Positions 32,889-42,155 of a DNA stretch of 53,899 bases are shown here, in pieces. Made by a program: the position numbers and the translations under genes. Below the pieces are notes generated by a model. That model was given only the letters and a program-made list of their open reading frames with translations, was not told the origin of the DNA and did no database searches. Position 1 is the first letter of the stretch; each line of letters starts with the position of its first letter. This DNA comes from Ilumatobacteraceae bacterium (GTDB lineage Bacteria; Actinomycetota; Acidimicrobiia; Acidimicrobiales; Ilumatobacteraceae): contig JAHENF010000015.1 in NCBI GenBank assembly GCA_024643255.1, positions 12,927 through 66,825 of the forward strand, in the 5' to 3' direction.

Positions 32889-34481
32889 ATGACCGAAACG
32901 ATCACGGGTACCGACCGCTCCGCCGGTGTGAGTTTCACCGAACTGCTCGACGGCGACTCGCACCCGGTGTCCGATCTCCTGCGGAACGAGTCCCGCGTCG
33001 GCCTGACCGACGGCAACACGCGTGTTCCGGCCTGGTACTACACGTCGCCCGAATTCCACGCGCTCGAGGTCGAGAAGCTTTGGAGTCGCGTCTGGCAGAT
33101 GGCCTGCCTCGAAGAGGAGATCCCCGAAGTCGGCGATTACCACGTCTACGAGATCGCCGACCTGTCGTTCCTCGTCGTGCGCACCGCCGACGGGATCAAG
33201 GCGTATCGCAACGCCTGCCTGCACCGCGGCCGCCTGCTTCGCGAGGCAAACGGCCAGGGAGCCAAGAACCTGCGGTGCGCATTCCACGGCTGGTCGTGGA
33301 ACCTCGACGGGTCGCTCAAGGAGATCCCCTGTGAATGGGACTTCCCGAGCGTGCGCGCCGAGGACTACGCACTCCCCGAGGCGCTCGTCGACACGTGGCA
33401 CGGCTTCGTGTTCATCAACCCCGACCGATCCGCCGGGCCGCTGAGCGAGCATCTCGCAGGACTCGACGAGCACTTCGCGAAGTACCCGTTCGAGCAACGG
33501 GTCAAGGTGGCCCACGTCGAGAAGATCATGCGGGTCAACTGGAAGGCCTGCCAGGAAGCGTTCATGGAGTCCTACCACGTGGTTGCGACGCACCCGACGC
33601 TGATGGAGACCCTGGGCGACGCCAACACCCGCTACGACACGTACGGCAACTTCTCGCGGGCGATCTCGCCTCACGCCGTCGAGAGCCCGCACCTCGCCGG
33701 GATGACCCACTACGAGCGACTCGCCGACGGCAGGCAGTTCGCCCGCTACCGCCACCCGATGAACGGCCACATCTACGAACGCGTCGAACTCGGCAGGGTC
33801 CGGGTGACCGATCTCGACGGCAACGAGAGCCATTTCGACGACGACGGCACCCACATCGACGGACCGATGCGCCAGGCCGACCCCCACCTGTGCAAGTGGA
33901 TCGGCGGGCCGACACCCGAGGGCCTCCTCGACGCCCCGCTGTCGATCGCCGATCCCCCCGAGGGCGTCGAGTCGGTGACCGACCTGCGCGCCTGGATCGC
34001 CGCCCAACGCCGGGCGGCCGCCGCGCAGCAGTACGGCGAGGCCATCGACGTCGAGCAGTTCAGCGACGGCGAATTCATCGACTCGATGTACTACTCGGTG
34101 TTCCCCAACTGGTCGCCGTGGGGCGTGTGGAACGCGCTCTTCTACCGGTTCCGGCCGCACGGCAACGATCCCGACGAATGCATCTTCGAGGTGATGATGT
34201 TCGTCCCCTGGGCCGACCAGTCGAACCGCCCGGCGCCGGCCAAGGTCACGAAATTGGGCCCCGACGACGACTGGACGCTCGCCCCCGAACTCGGGATGAC
34301 CGCGAAGATCTTCCAGCAGGACTCGATCAACCTGCCGCAGGTGCAGAAGGGGTTGAAGGCACAGGAGCGCCAAGAGGTGGTCTTCGCCAACTACAACGAG
34401 ACGAAGATCCGCCACTTCTGGGAGCACATGTACCAGTGGCTCGAGATCGGTCCCACCCAGGTCTCGCTCACGCCGCGCTGA
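32889..34481 (+). CDS. Rieske non-heme iron oxygenase, alpha subunit
   Basis: This 530-residue ring-hydroxylating-type oxygenase has a Rieske [2Fe-2S] site at Cys110-x-His112 and Cys130-x2-His133 (CLHRG and CAFHGW). A mononuclear iron site lies in EAFMESYHVVATHP (His230, His235, with a later carboxylate). The catalytic domain is longer than usual, with an insertion around 275-390. It hydroxylates or demethylates an aromatic or steroid-like substrate using O2 and electrons from a reductase not present here. It lies 86 bases after the LLM operon and may be cotranscribed. Confidence 0.92.
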   Translation: MTETITGTDRSAGVSFTELLDGDSHPVSDLLRNESRVGLTDGNTRVPAWYYTSPEFHALEVEKLWSRVWQMACLEEEIPEVGDYHVYEIADLSFLVVRTADGIKAYRNACLHRGRLLREANGQGAKNLRCAFHGWSWNLDGSLKEIPCEWDFPSVRAEDYALPEALVDTWHGFVFINPDRSAGPLSEHLAGLDEHFAKYPFEQRVKVAHVEKIMRVNWKACQEAFMESYHVVATHPTLMETLGDANTRYDTYGNFSRAISPHAVESPHLAGMTHYERLADGRQFARYRHPMNGHIYERVELGRVRVTDLDGNESHFDDDGTHIDGPMRQADPHLCKWIGGPTPEGLLDAPLSIADPPEGVESVTDLRAWIAAQRRAAAAQQYGEAIDVEQFSDGEFIDSMYYSVFPNWSPWGVWNALFYRFRPHGNDPDECIFEVMMFVPWADQSNRPAPAKVTKLGPDDDWTLAPELGMTAKIFQQDSINLPQVQKGLKAQERQEVVFANYNETKIRHFWEHMYQWLEIGPTQVSLTPR

Positions 34482-34511
34482 TCGGACGCGGCGCCAACCG
34501 ATCGACGCGGG

Positions 34512-34784
34512 TCAGCCGGCGGTCTGTGGGCCGATCTCGGCGGAGATCTCGACCACCAGATCGGCCGGGAATCCCCCGCAGCGAGCGTGTTCCCGGATCG
34601 TGTCGGCGTACGCCGTCTCGTGAACGCAGTAGATCTTGTCGCCGGCGACGTAGCTGGTGATCCATGTGTAGGGCACGCCGAGATCGGCCACGACCTCGTT
34701 CGACTTGGCGGCGATCTCGGCGAGTTCGGTCGGCGTGAGATTGCTGGCACCGTCGATGTTGCGCTCGATGATGAACTGTGGCAT
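34512..34784 (-). CDS. DUF4242 protein (SCO4226-like, possible nickel-binding)
   Basis: This 90-residue protein starts MPQFIIERNIDGASNLT, then IAAKSNEVVADLGVPYTWITSYV and KIYCVHETAYADTIREHA. It fits the DUF4242 family, whose SCO4226-type members bind nickel. The ATG at 34784 follows GAGGAGGAGC, a strong ribosome site. It is divergent from the SARP regulator with 174 bases between. DUF4242 genes often sit beside such regulators, so it may act as a signal or metal partner. Its biological role is not known. Confidence 0.85.
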   Translation of the reverse strand: MPQFIIERNIDGASNLTPTELAEIAAKSNEVVADLGVPYTWITSYVAGDKIYCVHETAYADTIREHARCGGFPADLVVEISAEIGPQTAG

Positions 34785-34843
34785 TGCTCCTCCTCGGAGT
34801 TGTGGTGTTGCTGGTGAACTCATGCTGGACCTGCGGCGCGCGG

Positions 34844-34857
34844 CCGCACGTGTGCGG
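34844..34857. promoter_or_regulatory. Inverted repeat in DUF4242/SARP divergent promoter
   Basis: CCGCAC-GT-GTGCGG is a perfect 6-bp inverted repeat. Further GTGCGCA/TGCGCAC half-sites follow near 34869-34886. It lies in the shared 174-base control region. It could bind the SARP itself or another regulator. Confidence 0.35.
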
Positions 34858-34958
34858 CGGCGACACGGCGCACTTCGCTGCGCACACGGTTCGTCACACG
34901 CCTGCGTGATATCGATGACCACCGGACTCGCCCGGTCGAACCGCTCCCGAGGTGCGCG

Positions 34959-36671
34959 ATGCTCGACGACATGATCACTGTGAGGTTGATCGGTCCGCCC
35001 AGGATCGAGGGCCCGAAGGCTGCGCCGCGCGATGTCAAGGGCAACAAGCCCTGGGCCGTGCTGGCACGGGTCGTGCTCGCCGATCGGAACCTCACCCGCC
35101 GTGAGCTGAGCGCCGAATTGTTCCCGGATGCCGACGATCCACTCGGTTCGCTCCGGTGGTGCCTCGCAGGGCTTCGCCGGGCACTTGGTTCGACCGAATT
35201 GCTCACCGGCGACCCGATTCGACGAGATCTCGGCCCCGGAGTCAGCGTCGATGTGCTGGAACTCCGCAACGGGGTGCTCGACCCGGGCGCGACGGGTGAA
35301 CTCCTGGAGGGCATCGAACCGCGCTGCGGTCCGGAATTCGCGACCTGGCTGCTCGTCGCCCGTCAACAGGTCGCCGCCGCGGTCACCGCCTCCTTGCGCG
35401 ATGACGTGATCTCGGCCATTTCGCGCAAGGACTGCGAGCGAGCGATCCGGCTCGGTGAGGCGCTGGCGCGCCGGTCTCCCTTCGACGAAGGTGCCCATGT
35501 GCTGCTCGTCAAGGCACTGATGCTCGCCGGTGAGAGCGAGCGAGCGCTCGATCACGTGATCGCCGTCGAGCAGACGTTCCGAGCCGAGCTGGGCTGCGAC
35601 CCGACGCCTGCGCTGCGCAGCGCCGCTCGCCTCGGCACGGCCGAACCCCCACCGGGGGTGTCCGCGAGGACGACCGCGATCACGTCATTGCACTCGGGTC
35701 AGGCCGCGCTGGCGGCCGGCGCGACCGACGCGGGAATCGACTGCCTTCGCCGCGCGTGTGCACAAGCGGAGACCGCCGGCGACAGCACGTTGCTCGCCCA
35801 GTGCCTCTGTGAACTCGGCACCGCACTCGTGCATTCGATCCGCGGTTACGACGACGAGGGCAGTGTGCTCCTCGAGCAGGCGGCCGAGCTCGCGCAGCAG
35901 ATCGGCGACGGGCCGATCGCGGTCGCGGCACTTCGCGAGCGGGGGTACGCCGATGCCCTCGCCGGACGACGGCCGCAAGCTCAGCGTCATCTCGACGTCG
36001 CGGCCGGATTCGCGGCCGGTGACGATTCGCTCGCCGCCGGCGTCGACGCGGTTGCGGCGTTCAACCTGTGTGACTGGGGTCGACACGAGGAAGGCATCGC
36101 CCGCTATCGCCGCTCGATCGAGGCTGCGCGCCGCGCCGGCGATCGGCGACGCGAGGCCTGGTCGTTGGGGGTCGGCGGCTGGACCCTGCAGCTCGGCGGC
36201 GAGCCGGACGCGATCGAGTGGCTGACGTCGTGCCTCGACATCGTGCGCGATCTCCGATGGACGTCCTTCGAACCGTGGCCGATGGCGGTCCTGGCCGAAG
36301 CCAACCTGTGGAATCCGCACGATGACGCCGCGGCCGAACTCGAACGATGCTTCGCGATGAGCTGCCATCTCGAGGATCCGTGCTGGGAGGGTGCGAGTGG
36401 TCGCGTGCTCGCTCTGCACTATGCGCGCCGCCAGGAGTACGAGATCGCCGTGCGCTGGATCGTCGAAGCGCGCACGCGCTGCGAACGCAAGCCCGACATC
36501 TGGACCGGCCTCCTCGGTGAGATCTGTCTCACCGAGGCCGAGATCCGGGCCGACGCTGACGATCGGCGTGGTGCCGAATCAGCCGTTCGTCAGACCATTG
36601 CGCTCGCCGCGAGCGCGCAGCTCGACGACCTCCTGGCGCGGAGCCTCGAGCTGCTCACGGCCGTCGGCTGA
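34959..36671 (+). CDS. SARP/AfsR-type transcriptional activator with BTAD and TPR repeats
   Basis: This 570-residue regulator begins with a winged-helix OmpR-like DNA-binding domain (ITVRLIGPPRIEG to about residue 95). A bacterial transcriptional activation domain (BTAD, about 110-210) has the pattern CERAIRLGEALARRSPFDE and ending AELGCDPTPAL. The C-terminal 350 residues are TPR-like helical repeats (for example EEGIARYRRSIEAARRAGD). It lacks an NTPase domain, so it is a SARP-with-TPR type. It should activate metabolic genes near or far. ATG 34959 has GAGG at good spacing; ATG 34971 is the alternative. It is divergent from DUF4242. Confidence 0.9.
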   Translation: MLDDMITVRLIGPPRIEGPKAAPRDVKGNKPWAVLARVVLADRNLTRRELSAELFPDADDPLGSLRWCLAGLRRALGSTELLTGDPIRRDLGPGVSVDVLELRNGVLDPGATGELLEGIEPRCGPEFATWLLVARQQVAAAVTASLRDDVISAISRKDCERAIRLGEALARRSPFDEGAHVLLVKALMLAGESERALDHVIAVEQTFRAELGCDPTPALRSAARLGTAEPPPGVSARTTAITSLHSGQAALAAGATDAGIDCLRRACAQAETAGDSTLLAQCLCELGTALVHSIRGYDDEGSVLLEQAAELAQQIGDGPIAVAALRERGYADALAGRRPQAQRHLDVAAGFAAGDDSLAAGVDAVAAFNLCDWGRHEEGIARYRRSIEAARRAGDRRREAWSLGVGGWTLQLGGEPDAIEWLTSCLDIVRDLRWTSFEPWPMAVLAEANLWNPHDDAAAELERCFAMSCHLEDPCWEGASGRVLALHYARRQEYEIAVRWIVEARTRCERKPDIWTGLLGEICLTEAEIRADADDRRGAESAVRQTIALAASAQLDDLLARSLELLTAVG

Positions 36672-36694
36672 GAGCGGCTCCGGGCCGCTACTGG

Positions 36695-38299
36695 CTATGG
36701 GCGACCCCTGCGGGCGGTCGAGACGAGACCTGTGCCGGTAACGATCCACAACAGCGCGAACAGCGCGATGTGTAACGGCGGCGTCTGTGATCCGGTTGCC
36801 GGGAGCTGACCGGTGAGCGTCGCACTGTTCTGTGGGGAAGGCGGCACGGTGCTGTCGACCGGATCGACCACCAACGCCACAGTAGTGGAGGCTGCGGGAA
36901 CGACGATCGTGGCAGATGACCCACCCACTTCGGTCGTGGTTGTCGACGAGCCGGGAATCGTGGTCGTGGGCGCCGTGGTCGATGTCGTGGATTGATCGGG
37001 CAAGGTCGTGGTCGGCGGCTCCGTCGTCGTGGTCGGCGGCAACGTCGTCGTGGTCGTCGTGGTCGGCGGCAACGTCGTCGTGGTCGTCGTGGTCGGCGGC
37101 AACGTCGTCGTCGTCGTCGGCGGCAGCGTCGTGGTCGTCGTGGTCGTGGTCGGCGGCAACGTCGTGGTCGTCGTGCTCGTCGTGGTCGGCGGCAACGTCG
37201 TGGTCGTCGTGCTCGTCGTGGTCGGCGGCAGCGTGGACGTCGTGGTCGTCGGAGGCAACGTCGTCGTCGGCGGGATCGTGGTGGTCGACGTCGTGGTGGT
37301 CGGCGCAGCCGTCGTCGTGGTCGTCGTCGGGGTGACGGCGGTGATCGCGACGGTGTCGACGCCATAGTCGGAGTTGTAGTGGAAGCTGCTGCCCGAGAAG
37401 TCGTAGATGACACCGGTCACGGTCGCCGTACCGGTCGATTGGATCAGCACGCGGTAGGTCATCACGATGTCGCCGCCAGCCTTGCCGCCGTATTGCGTCG
37501 GTCCGATACAGCTGGAGTACGTCGCGGAGCCCGGCACCTTGTCCCAACCGCACGCGTCGGCGTAGGCAGAGGTGTTCGTCGCTCCCGACGGCGCCGTGTA
37601 GGTGGCGCTCACCGAGAGCACGGAGTAGATCGTGTTCGGGAAGTCGATGAACGCTTCGAGCTGCTCGTAGCCGTTCGTCGCGGTCGAACCATGCATCTGG
37701 TACGTGTAGATCTTGCCGACCTCGACGGTCGTTGCGGGCGGGTCACCGATGCCGAGGGGCCCCGTGATCGCCGTGATCTGATTGCGGTTCTGGCTGACCA
37801 GATGCTCCACGTACAGCTGCCTCGGACGAGGAGTGGTCACCGCTGTGACTCCACCGACCGCGATGTCGATGTGGTACTGCCTGGTCGTGTCGAAGGCTTT
37901 GGCGTCTCGCTGCACGATCGCGTTGAACGAGAACTCGTAACAACTGTTCGCTGCAATCGAGCCGACACTCAGCAGCGCGGGGCCGGCGAGCGAGATGTAG
38001 CTGCTGGTCGTGTCCCACACGAGCGACGCCGTCACGTTGCTGGCATCGGTCCCGGAATTGCACACACGCGCAGTGACCGGGAAGACCGCGGGCCCCGTGG
38101 CCGGTTTGTTCGAGTCGAGTCCGATCACATCCCACGTGATGACCGACACGGTCAGCGATGGCGCTCCTTCGGCCGGAGCCGGAGCCGAGACGTTGAACGC
38201 GACGATCAGTGCGAGCATCGTCGCGGCCGCTCCCAGGATCGACCGCTTCCGGCGACTTGCCAGTCTCGGGTGGACCAGGATCACCGGAATCTTCTGCAT
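36695..38299 (-). CDS. Secreted cell-wall protein with Thr/Pro stalk and C-terminal LPATG sorting signal
   Basis: This 534-residue surface protein has a Sec signal peptide (RSILGAAATMLALIVAFNVSAPAPAEG). A globular N-terminal part (about 45-330) contains paired cysteines and beta-rich sequence of a DUF11/adhesin-like kind. A stalk of about 130 residues (TTTLPPTTTT-like units) follows, then a C-terminal LPATG, a hydrophobic span and RRGRP. This is a sortase substrate layout; no sortase gene is in the window. It would display the globular domain outside the cell wall. The ATG at 38299 follows GAGG. It is divergent from the LLM gene at 38395. Confidence 0.9.
   Translation of the reverse strand: MQKIPVILVHPRLASRRKRSILGAAATMLALIVAFNVSAPAPAEGAPSLTVSVITWDVIGLDSNKPATGPAVFPVTARVCNSGTDASNVTASLVWDTTSSYISLAGPALLSVGSIAANSCYEFSFNAIVQRDAKAFDTTRQYHIDIAVGGVTAVTTPRPRQLYVEHLVSQNRNQITAITGPLGIGDPPATTVEVGKIYTYQMHGSTATNGYEQLEAFIDFPNTIYSVLSVSATYTAPSGATNTSAYADACGWDKVPGSATYSSCIGPTQYGGKAGGDIVMTYRVLIQSTGTATVTGVIYDFSGSSFHYNSDYGVDTVAITAVTPTTTTTTAAPTTTTSTTTIPPTTTLPPTTTTSTLPPTTTSTTTTTLPPTTTSTTTTTLPPTTTTTTTTLPPTTTTTLPPTTTTTTTLPPTTTTTTTLPPTTTTEPPTTTLPDQSTTSTTAPTTTIPGSSTTTTEVGGSSATIVVPAASTTVALVVDPVDSTVPPSPQNSATLTGQLPATGSQTPPLHIALFALLWIVTGTGLVSTARRGRP
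37005..37275. repeat. Coding repeats of the Thr/Pro stalk (GTCGTGGTCGGCGGCAACGTC units)
   Basis: About seven copies of a 30-40-base GC-rich unit containing GTGGTCGGCGGCAACGTCGT lie inside the surface-protein gene and encode TTTLPPTTTT on the minus strand. Unit length varies in multiples of three, as expected of a stalk that can expand or contract by slippage. Confidence 0.8.
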
Positions 38300-38394
38300 C
38301 GGGATGTCCTCGGCAGATCGGCACCGCAACTTGAACCATTACGAACGCCTCGTTCGACCAGCCGTGGCGGGCGGCCATGTGCTGTGCTGCGGGG

Positions 38395-39642
38395 ATGCAG
38401 TTCGGCATCTTCTACGAACATCAGCTCCCGAAGCCGTGGAGCGCCGACGACGAGTACGAGCTGTTGCGTGACGCGCTCGACCAAGTGGAGCTCGCCGACC
38501 GGCTCGGGTTCGACTACGCGTGGGAGGTCGAGCACCACTTCCTCGACGAGTACTCGCACTCGTCGGCGCCCGAAGTGTTCCTCGCCGCGGCGGCGGCGCG
38601 CACGAAGCGGATCCGCTTGGGCCACGGCATCCGCCAGGTGATCCCGAACTACAACCACCCCGCACGCACGGCGGAGGGCCTCGCCACGCTCGATCTGATC
38701 TCGAACGGCCGGGTCGACTTCGGCATCGGCGAGGGCGCCACCCGGCTGGAGCTGCACGGGTTCAACATCCCCGCGAAGGAGAAGCGGGCGATGTCGCTGG
38801 AGGCGGCCGAGCAGATCGCCAACATGATGGTGCTCGACCCCTACCCGGGTTACACGTCGGAGCACTTCTCGATGCCGTGCCGCAACGTGCTGCCCAAACC
38901 GCGCCAGAAACCGCACCCGCCGATGTGGATCGCCTGCACCAATCGCGACACGATCAAGGTGGCAGCGCGCAACGGTCTCGGCGCGCTGGCCTTCAGCTTC
39001 ATCGACCCCGAGGAGGCCCACGCCTGGGTCGAGATCTACTACGACATCATCCGCAGCGAGGAGTGCGTGCCGATCGGCCACACGGTGAACGCGAACGTCG
39101 CGCTCGTCACCGGGTTCTCACTCGACCACGACCGGAGCGAGGCGATCAGACGCGGTCAGGAAGGTTTCGAATTCTTCGGGTACGCGCTCAACGCGCTCGT
39201 GGCACACGATCAGATCCCCGGCCGGACCGACTTGTGGGGCGAGTTCCAAGCACGGCGCTCGCCGGACTCGACGGACCAGCGGATCGCGGCAGCGGCGGCA
39301 CAGGACGACACCTACGCCAGCTGTATCGGCACCCCGGCCGACGCTCGTCGCCATCTCCGTGAGATGCGCGACGTCGGTGTCGACCAGGTGATCTTCATCC
39401 AGCAGGCCGGCCGCAATCGCCACGCCGACATCTGCTCGTCGTTGGAGTTGTTCGCGGCCGAAGTGATGCCCGAGTTCGCGGCCGAGGAGGCCGGCCGCCG
39501 GCAGCGCAAGGCCGACGACCTCGCACCGTTCATCGAGGCCGCCCTCGCCCGCAAGCAGTGGATGCAACCCCTGGCCGACGCCGACATCCCTGTCGTGAAG
39601 GCCTCGGTGAAGAAAGCGCAGACGAGCGGCAGCCTCACCTGA
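38395..39642 (+). CDS. LLM-class flavin-dependent oxidoreductase (long form)
   Basis: This 415-residue luciferase-like TIM barrel has MQFGIFYEHQLPKPW early, then EVEHHFLDEYSHSSAPEVFL and LGHGIRQVIPNYNHPARTAEG, and a helical C-terminus about 100 residues longer than the other LLM enzymes here. It resembles the FMN-dependent, luciferase/alkanal-type branch with the WEVEHHF motif. It likely hydroxylates or oxidatively cleaves an unknown organic substrate with a separate flavin reductase. The ATG at 38395 has only a weak upstream site. It converges with the sulfatase gene, 38 bases between stops. Confidence 0.88.
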   Translation: MQFGIFYEHQLPKPWSADDEYELLRDALDQVELADRLGFDYAWEVEHHFLDEYSHSSAPEVFLAAAAARTKRIRLGHGIRQVIPNYNHPARTAEGLATLDLISNGRVDFGIGEGATRLELHGFNIPAKEKRAMSLEAAEQIANMMVLDPYPGYTSEHFSMPCRNVLPKPRQKPHPPMWIACTNRDTIKVAARNGLGALAFSFIDPEEAHAWVEIYYDIIRSEECVPIGHTVNANVALVTGFSLDHDRSEAIRRGQEGFEFFGYALNALVAHDQIPGRTDLWGEFQARRSPDSTDQRIAAAAAQDDTYASCIGTPADARRHLREMRDVGVDQVIFIQQAGRNRHADICSSLELFAAEVMPEFAAEEAGRRQRKADDLAPFIEAALARKQWMQPLADADIPVVKASVKKAQTSGSLT

Positions 39643-39680
39643 GCTCACAACGCTCCTGCGGGCGAGCGCGACGAAGGTGA

Positions 39681-42029
39681 CTACTGGCGGGCCATGAGAC
39701 GCCGAAGCGTGAGCTCGTCGTCCTCGATCAGTTCACCGCTGACGTCGAAGGTCACCTTGTGCAGCGTCCCCGTGAACGCGAATGGCGCGACGACATCCGG
39801 GCAGACCGGTGCTCCTGGCGCCTCGCCGATGATCAGCGGCGAGGTCAGGCCCAGCGACAACGGAGTCGTCACGGCGATGTCCTCGCTGCCGACGAGTCGC
39901 CCGTCGAAGTACAGCTGTGCGCGTCCCGGTGACCCCTTCCCGGCAGCGAAGTCCGGTGGGCCGGTGACCTCGAACTCGAAGCGCAGCTCATGGCGACCAG
40001 ACGGGACGTCCTCGGTCGACACAACCCTCAGATAGTCACGCGCCACGTAGTTGTGGACCCACACGAGCTTGCCGTGTTGGATGTACAGGCCGTAGCCGCC
40101 GTCGGTTCCGCCGTGCACGACGAGCATTCCCTCGGCGCCACCCTCCGGGATCTCGACATCCGCCACGATCGCGTGCGGTCGGTTGAGGATGTTCGCCGCG
40201 GCATTCGTCGGGATGCCCTGCGTGCCCGGGTAGTAGGTGTAGGTCGTGCGATTCGGCGAGAGTTGCGGCCGCTGCTCGGCGAACCGTGCGGTGCCGCGGC
40301 CGTCGACGGGGAGCACGTTGTACTTGCCCGCCTCGACGTACCACGTCGCGATCATCGCGATCAGCCGGTCACGATGGTCGGCAGCGACGTCGTGGTTCTC
40401 CGCGAAGTCGTCGTCGACGTGATACAGCTCCCAGCGTTCGGCATCGAGTTCGGTGAGCTTCTCCTTCGAGATCGGATCGCCGAACTTGCCGCCCGACTCG
40501 GTGAACGACGGTCCGGGCCACGGGCACACCGCGCGCCACCCGTCGTGATAGAGCGAGCGGTGCCCCATCATCTCGAAGTACTGCGTGTTCCGTCGCGAGG
40601 AAGCGGCCGGATCGTCGAACGTGTGCCGGAAGCTCACTCCCTCGATCGGCGCCTGGGTGACACCCTTGATCACCCGCGGCGGCTCGATGCCGACGGCCTC
40701 GAGCACGGTCGGGACCATGTCGATGGCATGCGCGTACTGGTGCCGGACCTCGCCGTGCGAGTCGATGCCCGCCGGCCAGTGGACGATCAACGGATCCGAG
40801 ATCCCACCGCGATACGTCTCGCGTTTCCAACGGCGGAACGGGGCATTGCCGGCGAATGTCCACCCCCAGGCGTAGTGGTTGAACGTGGTGGGTCCTCCGA
40901 GGTCGTCGATCGCCGCGAGATTTTCCTCGAGCGACTCGGGCACGTTGTTGAAGAACAGGTTCTCGTTGACCGAACCCTGGGGACCGCCCTCAGAGCTCGC
41001 ACCGTTGTCCGACACCACCATGACGATCGTGTTGTCGAGCTGGCCGAGGCGATCGAGATGATCGATCAGCCGACCGATGTGATGGTCGGTGTGCTCGAGG
41101 AAACCTGCGAAGACCTCCATCATCCGGGCGTACAGCTTGCGCTCGTCGGCGCTCAACGACTCCCAGTCGGCGACGTCGGGGTCGTGACGTGACAACTCGG
41201 CGTCGGCGGGGACGATGCCCATCTCCTTCTGGCGGGCGAAGGCCGCCTCGCGGTAGGCGTCCCAGCCGTCGTCGAACGCTCCGGCGTACTTGTCGGACCA
41301 CTCCTTGGCCACGTGGTGGGGCGCGTGCATCGCTCCGGTGCAGAAGTACATGAAGAAGGGTTTGTCGGGAGCGACCTGCTTCGCGTCGGTGATGAACGAG
41401 ATCGCCTTGTCGACGAGATCCTCGGTGACGTGGTAGCCCTCCTCCGGAGTCGCCGGCGGCTCGACGGTGTGGTTGTCGTACACGAGCTCGGGGTAGTACT
41501 GATGGGTCTCACCGCCGAGGAATCCGTAGTACCGCTCGAAACCGCGGCCGAGCGGCCAACGGTCGTACGGGCCGGCCGCCGAGATCTGGTCGGCCGGGGT
41601 GAGGTGCCACTTGCCGACGGCGTAGGTGTTGTAGCCGTGGTCGAGGAGCATCTCGGAGAGGAAGCCGTTCTCGAACGGAATGTTGCCGTTCGATCCCGGA
41701 TAGCCGGTCGAACCCTCGGTGATGCAGGCCATGCCGTTGGAGTGGTGATTGCGCCCGGTCAAGAAACACGTGCGCGTCGGCGAACACAGCGCGGTCGTGT
41801 GCATGTTGTTGTATCGCAGGCCATTGGTGGCCAGGCGATCGATGTTCGGCGTGGCGATCGGCGATCCGTAGCACCCCAGCTGGGCGAACCCGGTGTCGTC
41901 GAGCACGACGAACAGGACGTTCGGCGCACCTTCTGCGGCCCGTTTCGGTTCCGGCCATGCCGGCGACGATTCCTCGACGGTGCGTCCGATCACTCCGGAG
42001 AAGGCGGATCCGGGCCGGTATTCCTGCAT
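39681..42029 (-). CDS. Type I arylsulfatase (CxPxR active-site motif, long form)
   Basis: This 782-residue sulfatase has Asp44-Asp45 metal ligands in VLDDTGF, CSPTR (Cys82-Arg86) for formylglycine formation and SDNGASSEGG further on. After the catalytic domain, a beta-rich C-terminal domain of about 190 residues resembles the extra domain of long arylsulfatases of the Pseudomonas AtsA-like group. No signal peptide is seen. It would need the formylglycine-generating enzyme at 6071-7006 or another. It hydrolyses an unknown sulfate ester. The ATG at 42029 has AGGAGG 12 bases upstream, farther than usual. It lies downstream of a Rieske oxygenase gene on the same strand. Confidence 0.94.
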   Translation of the reverse strand: MQEYRPGSAFSGVIGRTVEESSPAWPEPKRAAEGAPNVLFVVLDDTGFAQLGCYGSPIATPNIDRLATNGLRYNNMHTTALCSPTRTCFLTGRNHHSNGMACITEGSTGYPGSNGNIPFENGFLSEMLLDHGYNTYAVGKWHLTPADQISAAGPYDRWPLGRGFERYYGFLGGETHQYYPELVYDNHTVEPPATPEEGYHVTEDLVDKAISFITDAKQVAPDKPFFMYFCTGAMHAPHHVAKEWSDKYAGAFDDGWDAYREAAFARQKEMGIVPADAELSRHDPDVADWESLSADERKLYARMMEVFAGFLEHTDHHIGRLIDHLDRLGQLDNTIVMVVSDNGASSEGGPQGSVNENLFFNNVPESLEENLAAIDDLGGPTTFNHYAWGWTFAGNAPFRRWKRETYRGGISDPLIVHWPAGIDSHGEVRHQYAHAIDMVPTVLEAVGIEPPRVIKGVTQAPIEGVSFRHTFDDPAASSRRNTQYFEMMGHRSLYHDGWRAVCPWPGPSFTESGGKFGDPISKEKLTELDAERWELYHVDDDFAENHDVAADHRDRLIAMIATWYVEAGKYNVLPVDGRGTARFAEQRPQLSPNRTTYTYYPGTQGIPTNAAANILNRPHAIVADVEIPEGGAEGMLVVHGGTDGGYGLYIQHGKLVWVHNYVARDYLRVVSTEDVPSGRHELRFEFEVTGPPDFAAGKGSPGRAQLYFDGRLVGSEDIAVTTPLSLGLTSPLIIGEAPGAPVCPDVVAPFAFTGTLHKVTFDVSGELIEDDELTLRRLMARQ

Positions 42030-42133
42030 GACAGTTCCATTCCTCCTGATAGCTGACGACTACGAAACGTAGCCGACGGTGCATGTTGTCGGACCACGTG
42101 CGCGGGTGGGCCTGCGAGCTGACCACGGAGTGT

Positions 42134-42150
42134 CGTCGGCGGAACCGACG
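42134..42150. terminator. Short hairpin after Rieske gene
   Basis: CGTCGG and CCGACG pair around CGGAA, 6 bases after the stop of the Rieske gene (minus strand). It is a weak terminator or processing hairpin between it and the sulfatase gene. Confidence 0.35.
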
Positions 42151-42155
42151 CGCGC

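Noticed and set aside
37005-37275. CRISPR array
   Set aside because: The repeats are coding, vary in length by multiples of three and have no spacers; they encode a Thr/Pro stalk.
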